From Symbiodinium natans (Eukaryota; Sar; Dinophyceae; Suessiales; Symbiodiniaceae): a stretch of DNA of 64,000 bases. The translations under genes were made by a program, and so were the position numbers. Location: positions 124,001 to 188,000 of the forward strand of contig CAJNDS010000059.1 in NCBI GenBank assembly GCA_905221605.1. Direction: 5' to 3'. Shown here piece by piece: positions 1 through 10,600 of the stretch. The number at the start of each line of letters is the position of its first letter. Within the stretch, counting starts at the first letter, position 1. Under the pieces are notes generated by a model. It had not been told where the DNA came from. It worked only from the letters and a program-made list of their open reading frames with translations, and ran no database searches.

Positions 1-624
1 AGAGCTGAACTACCTGCGCGAGCTCCTCCTTTCACACCAGTCCTGGTTTACGCCCTGGCCCAGGCTGCGTATGAACAAGGTTGGCGGGACACTGCCACCT
101 TGCTACTTCTTGGTTTTCACACGTTTGCTCGGTCGGGTGAGCTCTTTTCAGCACGGTGTGGGGACTTTGTGCTGGGTCGCGGCCGTGGAACATGGTCGCT
201 TCCGTTGACCAAATCCGGGCAGCGAGCTGGCGCTTCCGAATCCCTAGTCATCTCAGACACGTTTGTGGGCACTGCTGTTGCCAACTTCATTCGGAACAGG
301 AGCAAGGGGGACCTTCTTTCAGACTGTTCTCCCGGGGTGCAACGCCGTCGTCTTGCCCAACTTTTACAACGGCTGGGTCTGCAAGCGCCATATCGTTGGT
401 ACTCTCTTCGCCGAGGGGGAGCCACTCATGAGTATCGTGTTACGAATAATTTGCCCGCGGTGTGCTTGAAAGGACGTTGGACTGCAGTTCGCACTGCACG
501 AATCTATCTTTGTGATGGGATGGCCCAACTCTCGCAGTTGCAGTTGCCAGCGCCGCAACTTCGCAAGTTGCAAGCTCTTGCCCGCAAAGCGCGGCCTGGG
601 TATGATGCAATCAGTTCAGATTGA
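1..624 (+). CDS. Tyrosine recombinase (phage-integrase fold), 5' end outside window
   Basis: The frame is open from base 1 to a TGA at 622-624, so the gene enters from the left; 207 codons are visible. The pattern fits the catalytic domain of tyrosine recombinases, which cut and rejoin DNA through a Tyr nucleophile. Seen: box I as LLLGFHTFARSGELF (Arg of RSGEL), box II as YSLRRGGATH (Arg of SLRR), then GRW where many members have GHS, and RIYL with the candidate nucleophilic Tyr. The His/Trp exchange in box II is tolerated in this superfamily. Dinoflagellate genomes hold many such genes, often in Crypton- or DIRS-like elements, but no partner reverse transcriptase or element end is visible here, so the element class stays open. 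The ORF has no internal stop and could be functional if the N-terminal part exists upstream. Confidence 0.72.
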   Translation, partial: RAELPARAPPFTPVLVYALAQAAYEQGWRDTATLLLLGFHTFARSGELFSARCGDFVLGRGRGTWSLPLTKSGQRAGASESLVISDTFVGTAVANFIRNRSKGDLLSDCSPGVQRRRLAQLLQRLGLQAPYRWYSLRRGGATHEYRVTNNLPAVCLKGRWTAVRTARIYLCDGMAQLSQLQLPAPQLRKLQALARKARPGYDAISSD

Positions 625-656
625 GAAGAAATTGTAGGGGCACGAGGGCCGCTGAG

Positions 657-759
657 GATGCAAGTGCCAGTAGCGGCAACGCTCTGGCAGGTGATGGTAG
701 GCAGTTGGCTCTCGTCTCGATTGGGGATGCAAGTGCCAGTAGCGGCAACGCTCGGGCAG
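657..759. repeat. Two copies of a 34-bp direct repeat
   Basis: A 34-bp sequence starting GATGCAAGTGCCAGTAGCGG lies at 657-690 and again at 726-759 with one difference. It follows directly after the recombinase stop codon and has no visible coding role. Confidence 0.8.
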
Positions 760-923
760 CTGCAGTAGGTGGTAGGCATTCCTTTCCGTGCGTGGGTACG
801 AAGAGTGCACATGGCACTTAGACCCGCCCACATCCTCCCTTCTTTGTTGTATTCCGTTCTCACCTTCCTGCTTGAGGGCTACGGGAAGCCGCACTATGTG
901 CCAAGTGGGTGAGGTGGAGTGCA

Positions 924-1182
924 GCTTGGCTGTTTAAAAGTTTGAGCACGGGCTCCATGTGGGAGGGCCAGCCAGGACGGAGCATCGGCGGGACGTTATT
1001 GGTCGCTTGGGCCGCGGGGTTGTCCAGCTGGGGGGCCGGGTGGCTTCTTTTGTGCTCCCCTGGCTGGCAGTTTCCGGGGCTCTTGCGCCGTTTTCTGTCT
1101 CACGTTGTGTTTTGGGTGAACCACTTCGCTCTCTAGCGCAGCTAATGCCGAAAACAAGTGACGGAAGTGTTGTGTGAGTACT
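924..1182 (+). repeat. 259-bp direct repeat, copy 1
   Basis: This segment recurs at 1291-1549 with no difference that I can see over 259 bp. A 108-bp unrelated spacer separates the two copies, giving an offset of 367 bp. The open frames inside are duplicated by the repeat and show no known domain. It could be a tandem duplication of a 367-bp unit with a diverged spacer, or two insertions of one short element. Confidence 0.9.
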
Positions 1183-1290
1183 AGTCAGCAGTCCCCTGTT
1201 CTATAGTACGATGCACACTTCCCGGCATTCAGCATTTGGTTTGACCCGCCGTCCACCCCCATTCGCCACCCGTGGGGAAGCTGCACTCTG

Positions 1291-1549
1291 GCTTGGCTGT
1301 TTAAAAGTTTGAGCACGGGCTCCATGTGGGAGGGCCAGCCAGGACGGAGCATCGGCGGGACGTTATTGGTCGCTTGGGCCGCGGGGTTGTCCAGCTGGGG
1401 GGCCGGGTGGCTTCTTTTGTGCTCCCCTGGCTGGCAGTTTCCGGGGCTCTTGCGCCGTTTTCTGTCTCACGTTGTGTTTTGGGTGAACCACTTCGCTCTC
1501 TAGCGCAGCTAATGCCGAAAACAAGTGACGGAAGTGTTGTGTGAGTACT
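1291..1549 (+). repeat. 259-bp direct repeat, copy 2
   Basis: Second copy of 924-1182. Identity appears complete, so the duplication is recent or kept homogeneous. Confidence 0.9.
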
Positions 1550-2030
1550 GGTTTTGTTGTCCAGCCCTGCCGTTCTTCAACTTTGAGTCTTACTTGTTAG
1601 CATGTTTTTTGCTGGCTGATTCGTGAATGGAGTTGGAGAATCCGTGCTGCCGGTGCTTCGAACGGGCAGCAGATAGTAAACGATCTCTATTTTCAGGCCA
1701 CACCAGTACTAGGTTAGCCTGCGTGTCCAGCTGGTTGCTTAAACAGTCTAGACCCATTGCTGTCCTGAGCCTTTTGCGCACGCAGGGGTACAGAATGCGC
1801 CGCTAAAAGAGTAGCTGAGTAGCAGGTGCAGCGTCAGCGATCAAGGGCGCACTGCCTGTCACTGCAGTCTGACACCACTCGTCACTATGGCCCCTGTCGC
1901 TGATCAGTGTCTCACACAGACAGCTCCGGCGACCGGAGGCCAGCGGCCGCGAGCAAAACAGGAAGGATTCGCCTCGCAGGGGTTCTGGAAGGAAGCAAGA
2001 ATGTTCACGGCGTCGAAGCAAACCAGCAGT
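1550..2030. other. No gene recognised
   Basis: No coding region with recognisable features and no repeat shared with the rest of the window. A minus-strand open frame (2396-1803) runs through it, but it overlaps the satellite-like sequence at 2040-2240 and has no domain. Confidence 0.5.
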
Positions 2031-2039
2031 TAGCCACAC

Positions 2040-2240
2040 CAAAGCAAGCATCAAATCTGAAATACAGGTTTTCAATAAGGTGTTAAATACAATATAAAAC
2101 CAATAGAATGCGACAAATTGATCAAAACCAACGAAATTCGCTAAGAATGTTGGAAAACCCCACACCACAACAAGCAAACTAAACCCAAACATCAAGATTG
2201 AAAATGCAGATTTTAAATAGAGTTTTAAGCAGAAGATAGA
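2040..2240 (+). repeat. Outlying diverged copies of the 143-bp satellite
   Basis: The sequence carries the same landmarks as the array at 5988-6590: a TTGGAAAACCCCACAC-like core (2150), then AAACATCAAGATTGAAAATGCAG, then TTTTAAGCAGA-AGATAG. About one and a half diverged units are present, 3.8 kb from the main array. Confidence 0.7.
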
Positions 2241-2589
2241 ACTCATAGAACGGCTGTCGTGTGATTTTTTGCTTATAGCTCGCTGCGAAGTTCGCGTCGG
2301 CACCCTGCAGAGCAGATCACAAGGCTTGCTCTTCATGCTTTTCCACTGGGCCCTCGCCCGGGTCCTTCGTGTGTTGACGTTCGGAGTGCTCGTCATAATC
2401 TTTCTCGGCCTGATGCAACAGGGAACGGACCGAGCAGCCCAAGAGCCTCACGTCGGGGGGAGTGCTTTGGGAAACGTCTACGAGCTCCAACACTGGGCCA
2501 TTTTCCTTTTGTCCAGGGCCTCGGCCTGCTCAGCGAAAACCAGTGGTGAATTGCTGGGCTTTGTTCTTTGCTGGCGCCTTTTCTTATAG

Positions 2590-3865
2590 GAGTTCATCTT
2601 GAGCATCTTGAGAAATCAGCGGGGCGCGAGCATCTTGAGCATCCCCTGTACAGGTTTTGGCTCAAAGCGTTTGTGGGGTGCAGAAAAAATCTTTAAAAAT
2701 ATAAAAAGCAAAAAATATAAAAAGCAAAATATATTAAATATAGAAATATAAAATAAGTATAAAACTTAAGCAAGGGAAACTAGTTGGTTTGCTTGATTTT
2801 TTGCCTTGACTTTTGCATGATTTTATGCCTTGACTTTTTGACCTTGCCTTTTTGACATGATTTCTTATGTTATTTCAGAAACCGCGCCGCGGTTCACAAG
2901 GTCACCCGTAGGCAAAGAAACAAGACAACATAACTGGGCAGCAACACATAGGCAGATGGCTGACATCACTGGCCACATAGGCAGACGGCGAACAACACAG
3001 ACTTGTAGAGTAGCTGCAAACCAACCTAGTCTTTTAGATTTTGGGTGGGGGCGAGGAGCGCTCCCGATAGAGGCTACCTGGGCATGATTGCATGTGAACT
3101 CTGGGGTGGGAAAAGGCTCTACTTGGTGAGGGTCACCGCTCGAGGGCAAGCGGGCTTACTCACTGCTCGAACGAGCAGGCCTATAGATTTAGGGTAACCA
3201 ACCCCAGCCCTGCACTCCCGCTCCTGTGGCCAGGTTCGTGCTGTCATCTTCGTCGACTTCCTTCGATCGGAGGCGGATTCAGGGAATAGGGTTTAGGGTT
3301 GACGAACTTGAGATGTTTTGGCTTTGTTGTCGTGGTGCGCGAGTGCTTGCAAGTGTTCTGCACCTGATAGCGAGTGATAGGGTAGGAGTGCCCAGACTTT
3401 AACTCCCTTCCTCCTGTGTGCTCAGGGGTCCTCTGCGAGCCGCAAGCCGGGCACTCTTTCTTTTGCAGGGGCCTTTGCAGGAGTTCGGGGTTGTGCTTTT
3501 TTGGGGGTCTCCGAGTGAGTGCTGGCATGTCGAGGGTGCTGTGTAGAGTCTGTAGGCGGGTAGGCGTAGGTGTAGGTGAACCCCTTCCCCATCCCGGTAG
3601 CCCCGGGCCCCTCACCTCTGCGGCCAGGTTCTTTGGAACTACCTCTGGCGTCGGCTCTGTTTTCATCGCGAGAGCCCGGAGCTCTGAGTGCGTGCAAAGG
3701 GTGGGGTTGGCAAGCAGCACTTCGCTGAAACGTGCATCTGGAGCAGTTTGTATTCAGTAGTGGGATTGTTGAGTTGGTCTGGATCCCCCCCCCCCCCTCC
3801 CCCCCGCTTTCCTTGCAGTCCGGAAGCAGTTGAACGTGTTCTGCTCATCAGTCCCAACAAAATGG
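2590..3865. other. Gene-poor, partly A/T-rich spacer
   Basis: 2680-2770 is A-rich (AAATATAAAAAGC-type motifs). A short telomere-like GGGTTTAGGGTT lies near 3288. A C-run of about 22 bases with one T lies at 3785-3806. Open frames on both strands around 3244-3760 have no recognisable domain. I see no gene here. Confidence 0.5.
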
Positions 3866-4215
3866 GCACAAAATTGGAACAAAAAATGGAACAAAATAAT
3901 ATTGGAACAAAATTGAAAAAATTGGAACAAAATAATATTGGAACAAAGTTGGAACAAAGTTGGAACAAAGTTTGAACAAAATTGGAACAAAATTGGAACA
4001 AAATTGGAACAAAATTGGAACAAAATTGGAACAAAATTGGAACAAAGTGGAACATAATTGGAACAAGATTGGAACAAGATTGGAACAAGATTGGAACAAG
4101 ATTGGAACAAAATTGGAACAAAATTGGAACAAAATTGGAACAAAATTGGAACAAAATTGGAACAAAATTGGAACAAAATTGGAACAAAATTGGAACAAAA
4201 TTGGAACAAATTGGT
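3866..4215 (+). repeat. 11-bp minisatellite, about 31 copies
   Basis: The unit is ACAAAATTGGA, repeated head to tail with a few variants (AATAATATTGG, AAGATTGG, AAAGTTGG). Because 11 is not a multiple of three, a 33-bp superperiod keeps all frames free of stops, which creates several spurious long ORFs on both strands. I do not treat any of them as genes. Confidence 0.97.
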
Positions 4216-4519
4216 TGGGGAGGGTCCGCGGGTAGACAGAGCCATTGAACATCTGGAATTTAGAGGTGCTTCGCTAACGGACCCCGCGTTGTGCCCAGGT
4301 CTCAGCTTTTCCCTCACACGCCACGTCGAACGACGTCAGTGGCTCTGAGTGACCGCAGTGCAAGGGATTTCTTTTGTTGCCAGCGGTAGGCATGCGTGCA
4401 AGCTCACATTGTCGGTTGATGGAAGTTCTGCGGCGCTACAGCCGTTTTGGCAGAAGCTCATTTTGTTTTGCCCCTGCGCGCTGCTCTTCCTAGAACGCAT
4501 TTTGCGTAGGATCGAAGCC

Positions 4520-5639
4520 ATGCCGGATATTTCGGACGTCGAAGAGCGGGTTTCTCCCACAAAACCTGCTCAGTCGGTGAGTCCTGCCAAGGGACCTGCT
4601 CCTGCCAAGGGACCTGCTCAGTCGGTGAGTCCTGCCAAGGGACCTGCTCAGTCGGTGAGTCCTGCTCAGTCGGTGAGTCCTGCCAAGGGACCTGCTCAGT
4701 CGGTGAGTCCTGCCAAGGGAGCTGCTCAGTCGGTGAGTCCTGCCAAGGGAGCTGCTCAGTCGGCGAGTCCTGCCAAGAGACCTGCTCAGTCGGTGAGTCC
4801 TGCCAAGGGATCTGCTCCTGCCAAGGGACCTGCTCAGTCGGCCACGGGACCTGCTCAGTTGGAAAGTTCTACCCTCAATGAAGCTCCCAACTCAAAGCAG
4901 AAGCCGCAGCACTACCTGAACAAATTGGAGAGAAAGAAAAGGAAATATGCTGAGCAGGCAGAAGCACAGGGTCGCACAGTCCGTGCTTACATCAAGGGCT
5001 CGGAGGACAGGGTGGTTGAACACGTGACTGCGCAGTCGATCTTGACGCGAGAGGCGGTCGAAAGTGCCAGGGATCTGCTCGTGGCTCGCATTGACAAGCT
5101 GGGTGAGGTTATCGCAAAGCCCCACAAGACCAAGGCCAGGGATGAGAAGCGTCCCCAACTCCGACGAGAAGAAGGCAAAGACCGATGAGAAGAAGGCGCT
5201 TGCCGCTGAGAAGAAGGCGCTGGCCGATGAGAAGAAGAAAGCTAAGGCCGATGAGAAGAAAGCCAGCGCAGAGAAGAGGAAATTAGCTGCCGAGGCTAAG
5301 AAGCACGCGAAGATGGTGAGAGCCGAGGAAGCTGCCAAGAAGAAGGCCGCTCGAGCACAAGCTGCCCAGGAGAAGGCCGCTAAAGCAGCTGCTGCCGCGC
5401 TGAAGCTCTCTGAGTCGCTCAAGAAGCATACCAAAGAGAACGAGACCGCGAAGGTGGCAGATGAGACCATCAATGAGAAGCCACTGGAGGAGGCAGACGA
5501 GACCATCAATGAGAAGTCACTGGAGGAGGCTCCGGTGAATGAGAAGCCAGTGAATGAGAAGCCGGTGAATGAGAAGCCGGTGAATGAGAAGCCTGGGGCG
5601 TTGTCTATGACATCTATGATCTTTGGCATCAAGCGCTAG
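4520..5639 (+). pseudogene. Lys/Ala-rich repeat protein, reading frame broken near 5160
   Basis: The likely start is the ATG at 4520 (GCCATGC context). The first part (4564-4856) is a 30-bp tandem repeat encoding variants of PAQSVSPAKG. A basic segment follows (NKLERKKRKYAEQAEAQG, then a helix-like stretch to about 5145). This frame stops at 5188. A second frame, open through 5639, continues the same style of sequence: DEKKA/AEKKA repeats with strong coiled-coil or single-helix character, then ADETINEKP and a 15-bp repeat encoding VNEKP (5534-5592). The simplest reading is one gene with a one-base frame change near 5150-5170, or a very short intron there. I do not recognise the family. High Lys/Ala content recalls H1-like basic proteins, but that is resemblance in composition only. 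Confidence 0.5.
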
Positions 5640-5987
5640 ACTCGACTTGTACAGAACGTCGTGGTTGTCGGCGCACTTTTCTTCTGAGCATGGTTGTCGG
5701 CGCGCTTTTTCCTGCCGAGCCTGGGGGACGGTAGGATTGACAAAGCGCAAAGCGCTGGCAAGATGCAGAGCTTAAGCCAAAGCACAGACGCTTAAGCAAA
5801 GAGCTGCGGTCCGCGACGGAGCGGGAGACAGCAAAATTGATTGCGTTTGGCTTCGCTTGTTGCAAACCGTTTGAAAGCTTGTTGCAAGACTGATCGAAAG
5901 CAAGTGTCTGCGCACCTTAGGCCTCACTTCAACATCGCTGCGGGGGGCCTCAGAGAGCAACTGCGAGTAAGACCTCGTCACATTAAA
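5640..5987. other. Spacer, no gene seen
   Basis: A short direct repeat (GTTGTCGGCGC-CTTTT-C) occurs near 5663 and 5693. No domain-bearing frame. The 143-bp satellite starts directly after it. Confidence 0.5.
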
Positions 5988-6590
5988 ACATGTTGGAAAA
6001 CCCCACACAAAAAATGAGCAAACAGCGCGAAAACATCAAAATTGAAAATCGATTTTTGAAAAAGGGTTTGAAACATAAGATAGGGGGTTTAGGATGTGAC
6101 AAAGAGATAAAACCCGACGATGCGCACCAAAAATGTTGGAAAATCCCACACAAAACAAAGCAAACAAAGCAAAAACATCAAATTCAAAAATACAGTTTTT
6201 GAATAAGGTTTTTAAGCAGAGACAGAACGTTTAGGACGTGACAAAGAGATAAAACCCGACGATGCGCACCAAAAATGTTGGAAAATCCCACACAAAACAA
6301 AGCAAACAAAGCAAAAACATCAAATTCAAAAATACAGTTTTTAAATAAGGTTTTTAAGCAGAGATAGAACGTTTAGGACGTAACAAAGAGATAAAACCCG
6401 ACGATGCGCACCAAAAATGTCGGAAAATCCCAGACAAAACCGCGCAAACGGCGCGCAAACATCAAAATTGAAAATCGATTTTTGAAAAAGGGTTTAAACG
6501 TCAGATAGGGGGGGTTTAGGATGTGACAACTTGATGAAAAACCGACGAAGCGCGCCAAATATGTTGGAAAATCCCACACAAAACGACATG
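5988..6590 (+). repeat. 143-bp satellite array, about 4.2 units
   Basis: The landmark ATGTTGGAAAATCCCACAC begins at 5990, 6133, 6275, 6418 (as ATGTCGG) and 6561, giving periods of 143, 142, 143 and 143 bp. Each unit also holds AAACATCAAA-TT-AAAAT, TTTTTAAGCAGAGA and GATAAAACCCGACGA. The array ends about 60 bp before the integrase reading frame and may mark the edge of the Polinton-type block. Confidence 0.92.
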
Positions 6591-6651
6591 GCGAAATAGG
6601 AGGCTGAAGCCGGGTCGAACGGAGCAGCTAGCGCTTTTATTCAAAAGCAAA

Positions 6652-7634
6652 ATGGCTGAGAACAGACAAAACATCATCAAACAAGTTTATGAGGATCCTA
6701 GAAGCGGGTTCGGGAGCATTGCTGACACGCTGCGACAAGCTCGTGCTAGGGACCCACGTGTGAGGTTCGAGAGTTCATCCAGGGCCTCACGGTGCAGGAG
6801 GACAGGCCTCAACGGGGCTTCAATAGCTATGTGCCGCCTGCTCCCATGCATCAGTTGCAAGTAGACTTGGCGGATATGACGAGCTTTGCAAAAGGCCCCT
6901 ATCCCTATATGTTGGTAGCTATAGATACGTTTACGAAGAAGCTCACCGCTATACCCATGAAGGACAAAACCGCACAAACCGCAGCGGCAGCATGGGACAA
7001 AGTCATCACCGATCTGGGGATTCCGGCCTCCGTTTACAGCGACGACGGCTCAGAGTTTAAGAAGCAGTTTAAGGAAAAGTTAGATCACTGGGACGTGGAC
7101 AAAATAGTCAGTAGGGGGCATGCGCCAGTGGCCGAAAGAGCCATTAGAACGTTGAAAGAGGCCTTGCTTCGCAGACTTAGCGTAGGCGTGGGCAGAAGGA
7201 ACCAGTGGAACCTGCTACTGCCCAACGTTTTAGCTCAATACAATGAGAAAAGGCATGCTACGACAGGCGTGACGCCTAATCAAGCGTACAACAACCCTGA
7301 CAGCGCTAGGAAAGCCCTCAGGAACATGCGCAGGAACGCTAAGCACAATGCTCCAGCGAAGCCGGAAATCGGTGAGGGCGACTATGTTCGCGTCAGGGTG
7401 AAGCCAATAGAGAGCAGGGGGTCTTACCGCGTCACCGAAACAGCTTGGTCGGAGAGGGCGTACCGGGTGGACGGGGTAGAGTACACGAGCAACGGCGTCA
7501 TGTTTACGCTACAGGGCTGGCAGGGAGGACCGCTACTAGCGCGAGACGTCAGGAAGGTAGAGGGTCAAAGGGAGCGCAGGTTTCCAGTGCAGTCCAGAGA
7601 AATGCGAAAGCAAAACTGTCGCTGTACAAGCTAG
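6652..7634 (+). pseudogene. Polinton/Maverick-type DDE integrase, frameshifted near N-terminus
   Basis: The retroviral-type integrase of Polinton elements inserts the linear element into host DNA. An N-terminal segment starts at ATG 6652 (MAENRQNIIKQVYEDP, then FGSIADTLRQARARDPR), the usual Polinton integrase N-terminus. A frame change at about 6757-6790 separates it from the main frame, which is open to 7634. Numbering from the Met at 6792, the catalytic triad is D25 (QVDLAD), D84 (YSDDGSEF) and E115 (APVAERAIRTLKE). The C-terminal part (GDYVRVRV to DVRKVEG, about 197-265) looks like the SH3/chromo-like DNA-binding region. The stop codon interlocks with that of the polymerase gene on the other strand. 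The core is intact, so either the break inactivates the copy or it is a sequencing error or short intron. Confidence 0.85.
7631..7634. other. Interlocked stop codons in a CTAG palindrome
   Basis: The plus-strand integrase ends with TAG at 7632-7634. The minus-strand polymerase ends with TAG read from 7633-7631. Both stops share the palindrome CTAG, so two convergent genes end within four bases and no intergenic space is left for either 3' end. Confidence 0.97.
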
Positions 7635-10600
7635 CCAAGGGAACTGAGTCCTCGCAACTGTGCAATCCACCGATCGTCCTTGAAGTCCATCTTCACGTAG
7701 CCGCGGGGCCTCAGAAAGCTCATAATCTTGTCGATGATGTTCTGGCCCTCCTTGCCGTAGAGAAGCTTGTCGAAGAAGTAGGGCAGCGGCTCCGGCAAGT
7801 TTCGCCAGTGACCGTGGGGCCTGGACCTGTCGTAGCGGAGCTTGTAGTTCTTGTCTTCGAAGGCGCACAGGCCGGTCTTGACGTTCTCGACCAGATGCAC
7901 CACGTGCCGTCTGCTCTCGAAGCGGTGGGACGTTATGCTCCTGCCCAGCCCGGTCTTGGTCAAGACCTCCCTGTACTCGTCGTGGGTCAGGGTCTTCCGG
8001 TTCTCCTTGTCGATGCCTTTGATCTTGTTCTTGTGGTGCAACTGGCCCCCGCCGTCTGTGAGCAGCTCGCTGTAGGACTTAGGCCCCAAGCAGACCACCT
8101 CCATCATGGTGAGGGGTGCATTCTCGTCGCCGAAACCGCCCAAGCAGCCGCGCCGCTCGAAAGCGAGCTGGGCCGAGTCAGGGTCGACGCCAATGCTCTG
8201 CAGGTACGCCATCGCCTTCTCGTAGTCCTTGATGTCGCCCAGGATGTCCCAGAAGCACGGCGACTCGGGGTTGTAGTTCTCCAGGGCCAGCTGGTAGGAA
8301 GGGTGCGTCTCGCTGTGGATCAACACGATGACGCTGTCCGTGTCGGTGTAGATGATCTGCACCTTCGACCTCTCGCTCTGTGGCCTCGCCTCGTCACAGG
8401 CTTTGACCAGGCGCCCGTCGAAGACCAGCTTCATGTGGTAATAGTTTCGCATGATGCCAAGCCTCGCCTCGTCCAGCACGAAGGTTCCCACTTGCGGCAC
8501 GGTCTTGAGGAGCGAACCGCCGGGGGTGAGCTCATCCACGATGCCGAAGAAGCCGCCGTGACCAATGGGGCTGGCGTGCAGGTCCACCATGCGGGGTCCT
8601 GCGCTTCTTCGCCCAAACTCCTCGACGTCGAAGCAGACCCACGACCGAACAAAGCGCTCCTGGTTTTGGACGCTTTTCCCGTATTGCACGTTCATGGTGA
8701 GTTTCACCACGTCGGCTTGGAGCTTTCGCCCTTGCCGCTTGAACTCGAGCCTGCGCTCGTAGCACTCTCGGATGAAGGGGCTCATGAACGCCCTGCAGCC
8801 GAAGAGCACGATGCTGTAGACCTCTTCGACTCTGACGCCGAGGACCTCCATGTAGAAGCGCAGCAGTCGCAGCTGTATGACTTCGCGACGGTGATAGCCT
8901 AGATAGGGCATGAGCTTCTCGTTCTTGGGCGCCTTGTCCAGCCCTTTCTTGGCCAAGAGCTCGAGCTGATATTCGCTCATCCCGGACGTGCCGACGCTCA
9001 TCCTGGTGATGGGCGCCCAGTCGACGCGGTCGTGCTGGTCTAGGGGCAGGTAGTAGTCGACCTCCACCAAGTAGCTGCGATCGAAGTCCTTCTGCCTGAA
9101 GTCCGACTCGCGCAGGCAGTGGCAGAACAGCTTCATGCGGGCCTTGCGCTCGGAGGGGAGATCCAAAAGGTAGCCGCCGTCGCAGGGCAGGGGGTTGTCC
9201 ATGACGGTCGGGTACTGCGAGTTCACGTCGAACTTTGACACCCAGCTCACTGGAAGGCAGTCGTCGTAGTCGACGACAGAGCAGTTGTTGGCCTTGGCGT
9301 ACGGCTGGAACGCGTTGCTGAGTCCTCCGCGCATGCTGCTCTTGACCAGGTCGTAGATTTTCCGGTTGGTGATGAGCTGCAGGGGGTTTCTGCGAGGGGC
9401 GCAGCGCTTCATCATCGCGTCCCAGGCGGCGCTTGCCAAGGTGACATATCGGACCGGATCGATGCCGAAGTTCTGGTGGAAGGTGTCCCTGTACGCCTCC
9501 ACCACGTCGGCAATGGCCATGTCCGTGTGCAAGTAGCAGTTATGGAAGGAGGCGAAGTTCGGGAACTGGAAATGCTCCTGGATCTCCTGAATCTCCCCGT
9601 ACTTCTCGTCGGAGCGCTTGCCCTTCAAGCTGCTGTCGTAGCACTTCTGCGACCGCACGGCTTCTTCGGTCCAAGCCTCGGGCCCCGCAAAGCTTTCAAA
9701 CGGCATGGGGATCTTCTTGAGAAGAAGGTCCCACACCCTCTTGTCTCGGTTCTGGAGCCAGGGGTGGCGCTCGGCAAGAAGCGGAAAGGACAGCCATGGC
9801 TCCTCCTTGTGAGTGCTCCGCAGGTCGTCTATCAGAACGTCCAGCGCTGAAGGGAAGATGTTGAAGCTGTCCAAGAATACCAGGGGTCCGTAGCGTATCT
9901 GCAGGTACTTCTCGCCGGACTTGATCATGACCTCGCAGTGGGGCTTCTTGAGGTCCAGGTGCTCACCCAGCATTGGCTCGTAACCCGGCGTGTGCAAATC
10001 GGGGACCTGGTCGTCTTGCAAGGTCGCGTCGTCCTCCGCCGGCTCTTGGAACTCCTGCTCAACGACTTGATCGTCTTCGTCGTAGGAGGGTATGGCGGCC
10101 GCACTCCCGTAGCGGTGAAGCTGGGCTATGGCTCGGACCAAGAAATGGAAATCGTATCCACCACCATTGTGGAAGTACACCGGCACCGTTTTCTGGCGTC
10201 TTACGGCGAGGTTGCAGGTGTTGCAGAGGGCGCCTAGATACTCGCCCGTCCCGCGCCGATGGTGCACTACCTTCTGCCTGCTCTGGTCCGAGGTGAAGGG
10301 TAGGTCGCAGAGGGAGCAGACGACGGCGGCGTCGAAGTCAGCCTGCTGCGTCGCTGTGAGGTCGTACGGAATGTTTAGTTTCTGCCAGTTCAGGTAGTCG
10401 AAGGCCAGATCCAGGAGCCGCCTGAGGTAGCGCTCCATGACGGCGAAGGGCGCGTCGTCCGCGCGACATAAGTCCAAATGGATCTTGTGCTGCTGCGGGA
10501 CCTCGTAGCCGCAGCGACCCACTGCGGTGTAGCATGTGGAGGCCGTCTCGTGCTGCAAGGCCTTGACCCTATTGTTGTCCAGCGTCTCCTGCGCCCTGTC

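Noticed and set aside
2651..2667. GTTTTGGCTCAAAG as a spliced-leader relict
   Set aside because: Only about 11 bases match, the last base is wrong and the 5' half is absent. Chance cannot be excluded.
3663..4348. Long open frames on both strands with CSNFVPILFQ- or LEQNWNKIGTK-type repeats
   Set aside because: They are produced by the 11-bp minisatellite, whose 33-bp superperiod has no stops. Frame choice is arbitrary and no flanking domain exists.
5988..6590. CRISPR-like array
   Set aside because: Units are head-to-tail copies of one 143-bp sequence with no short repeat separated by unique spacers, and the host is eukaryotic.
7445..8902. 485-codon plus-strand frame across the polymerase gene
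   Set aside because: It is the antisense shadow of the conserved minus-strand polymerase and has no motif of its own. The same holds for the plus frame at 10478-11635.
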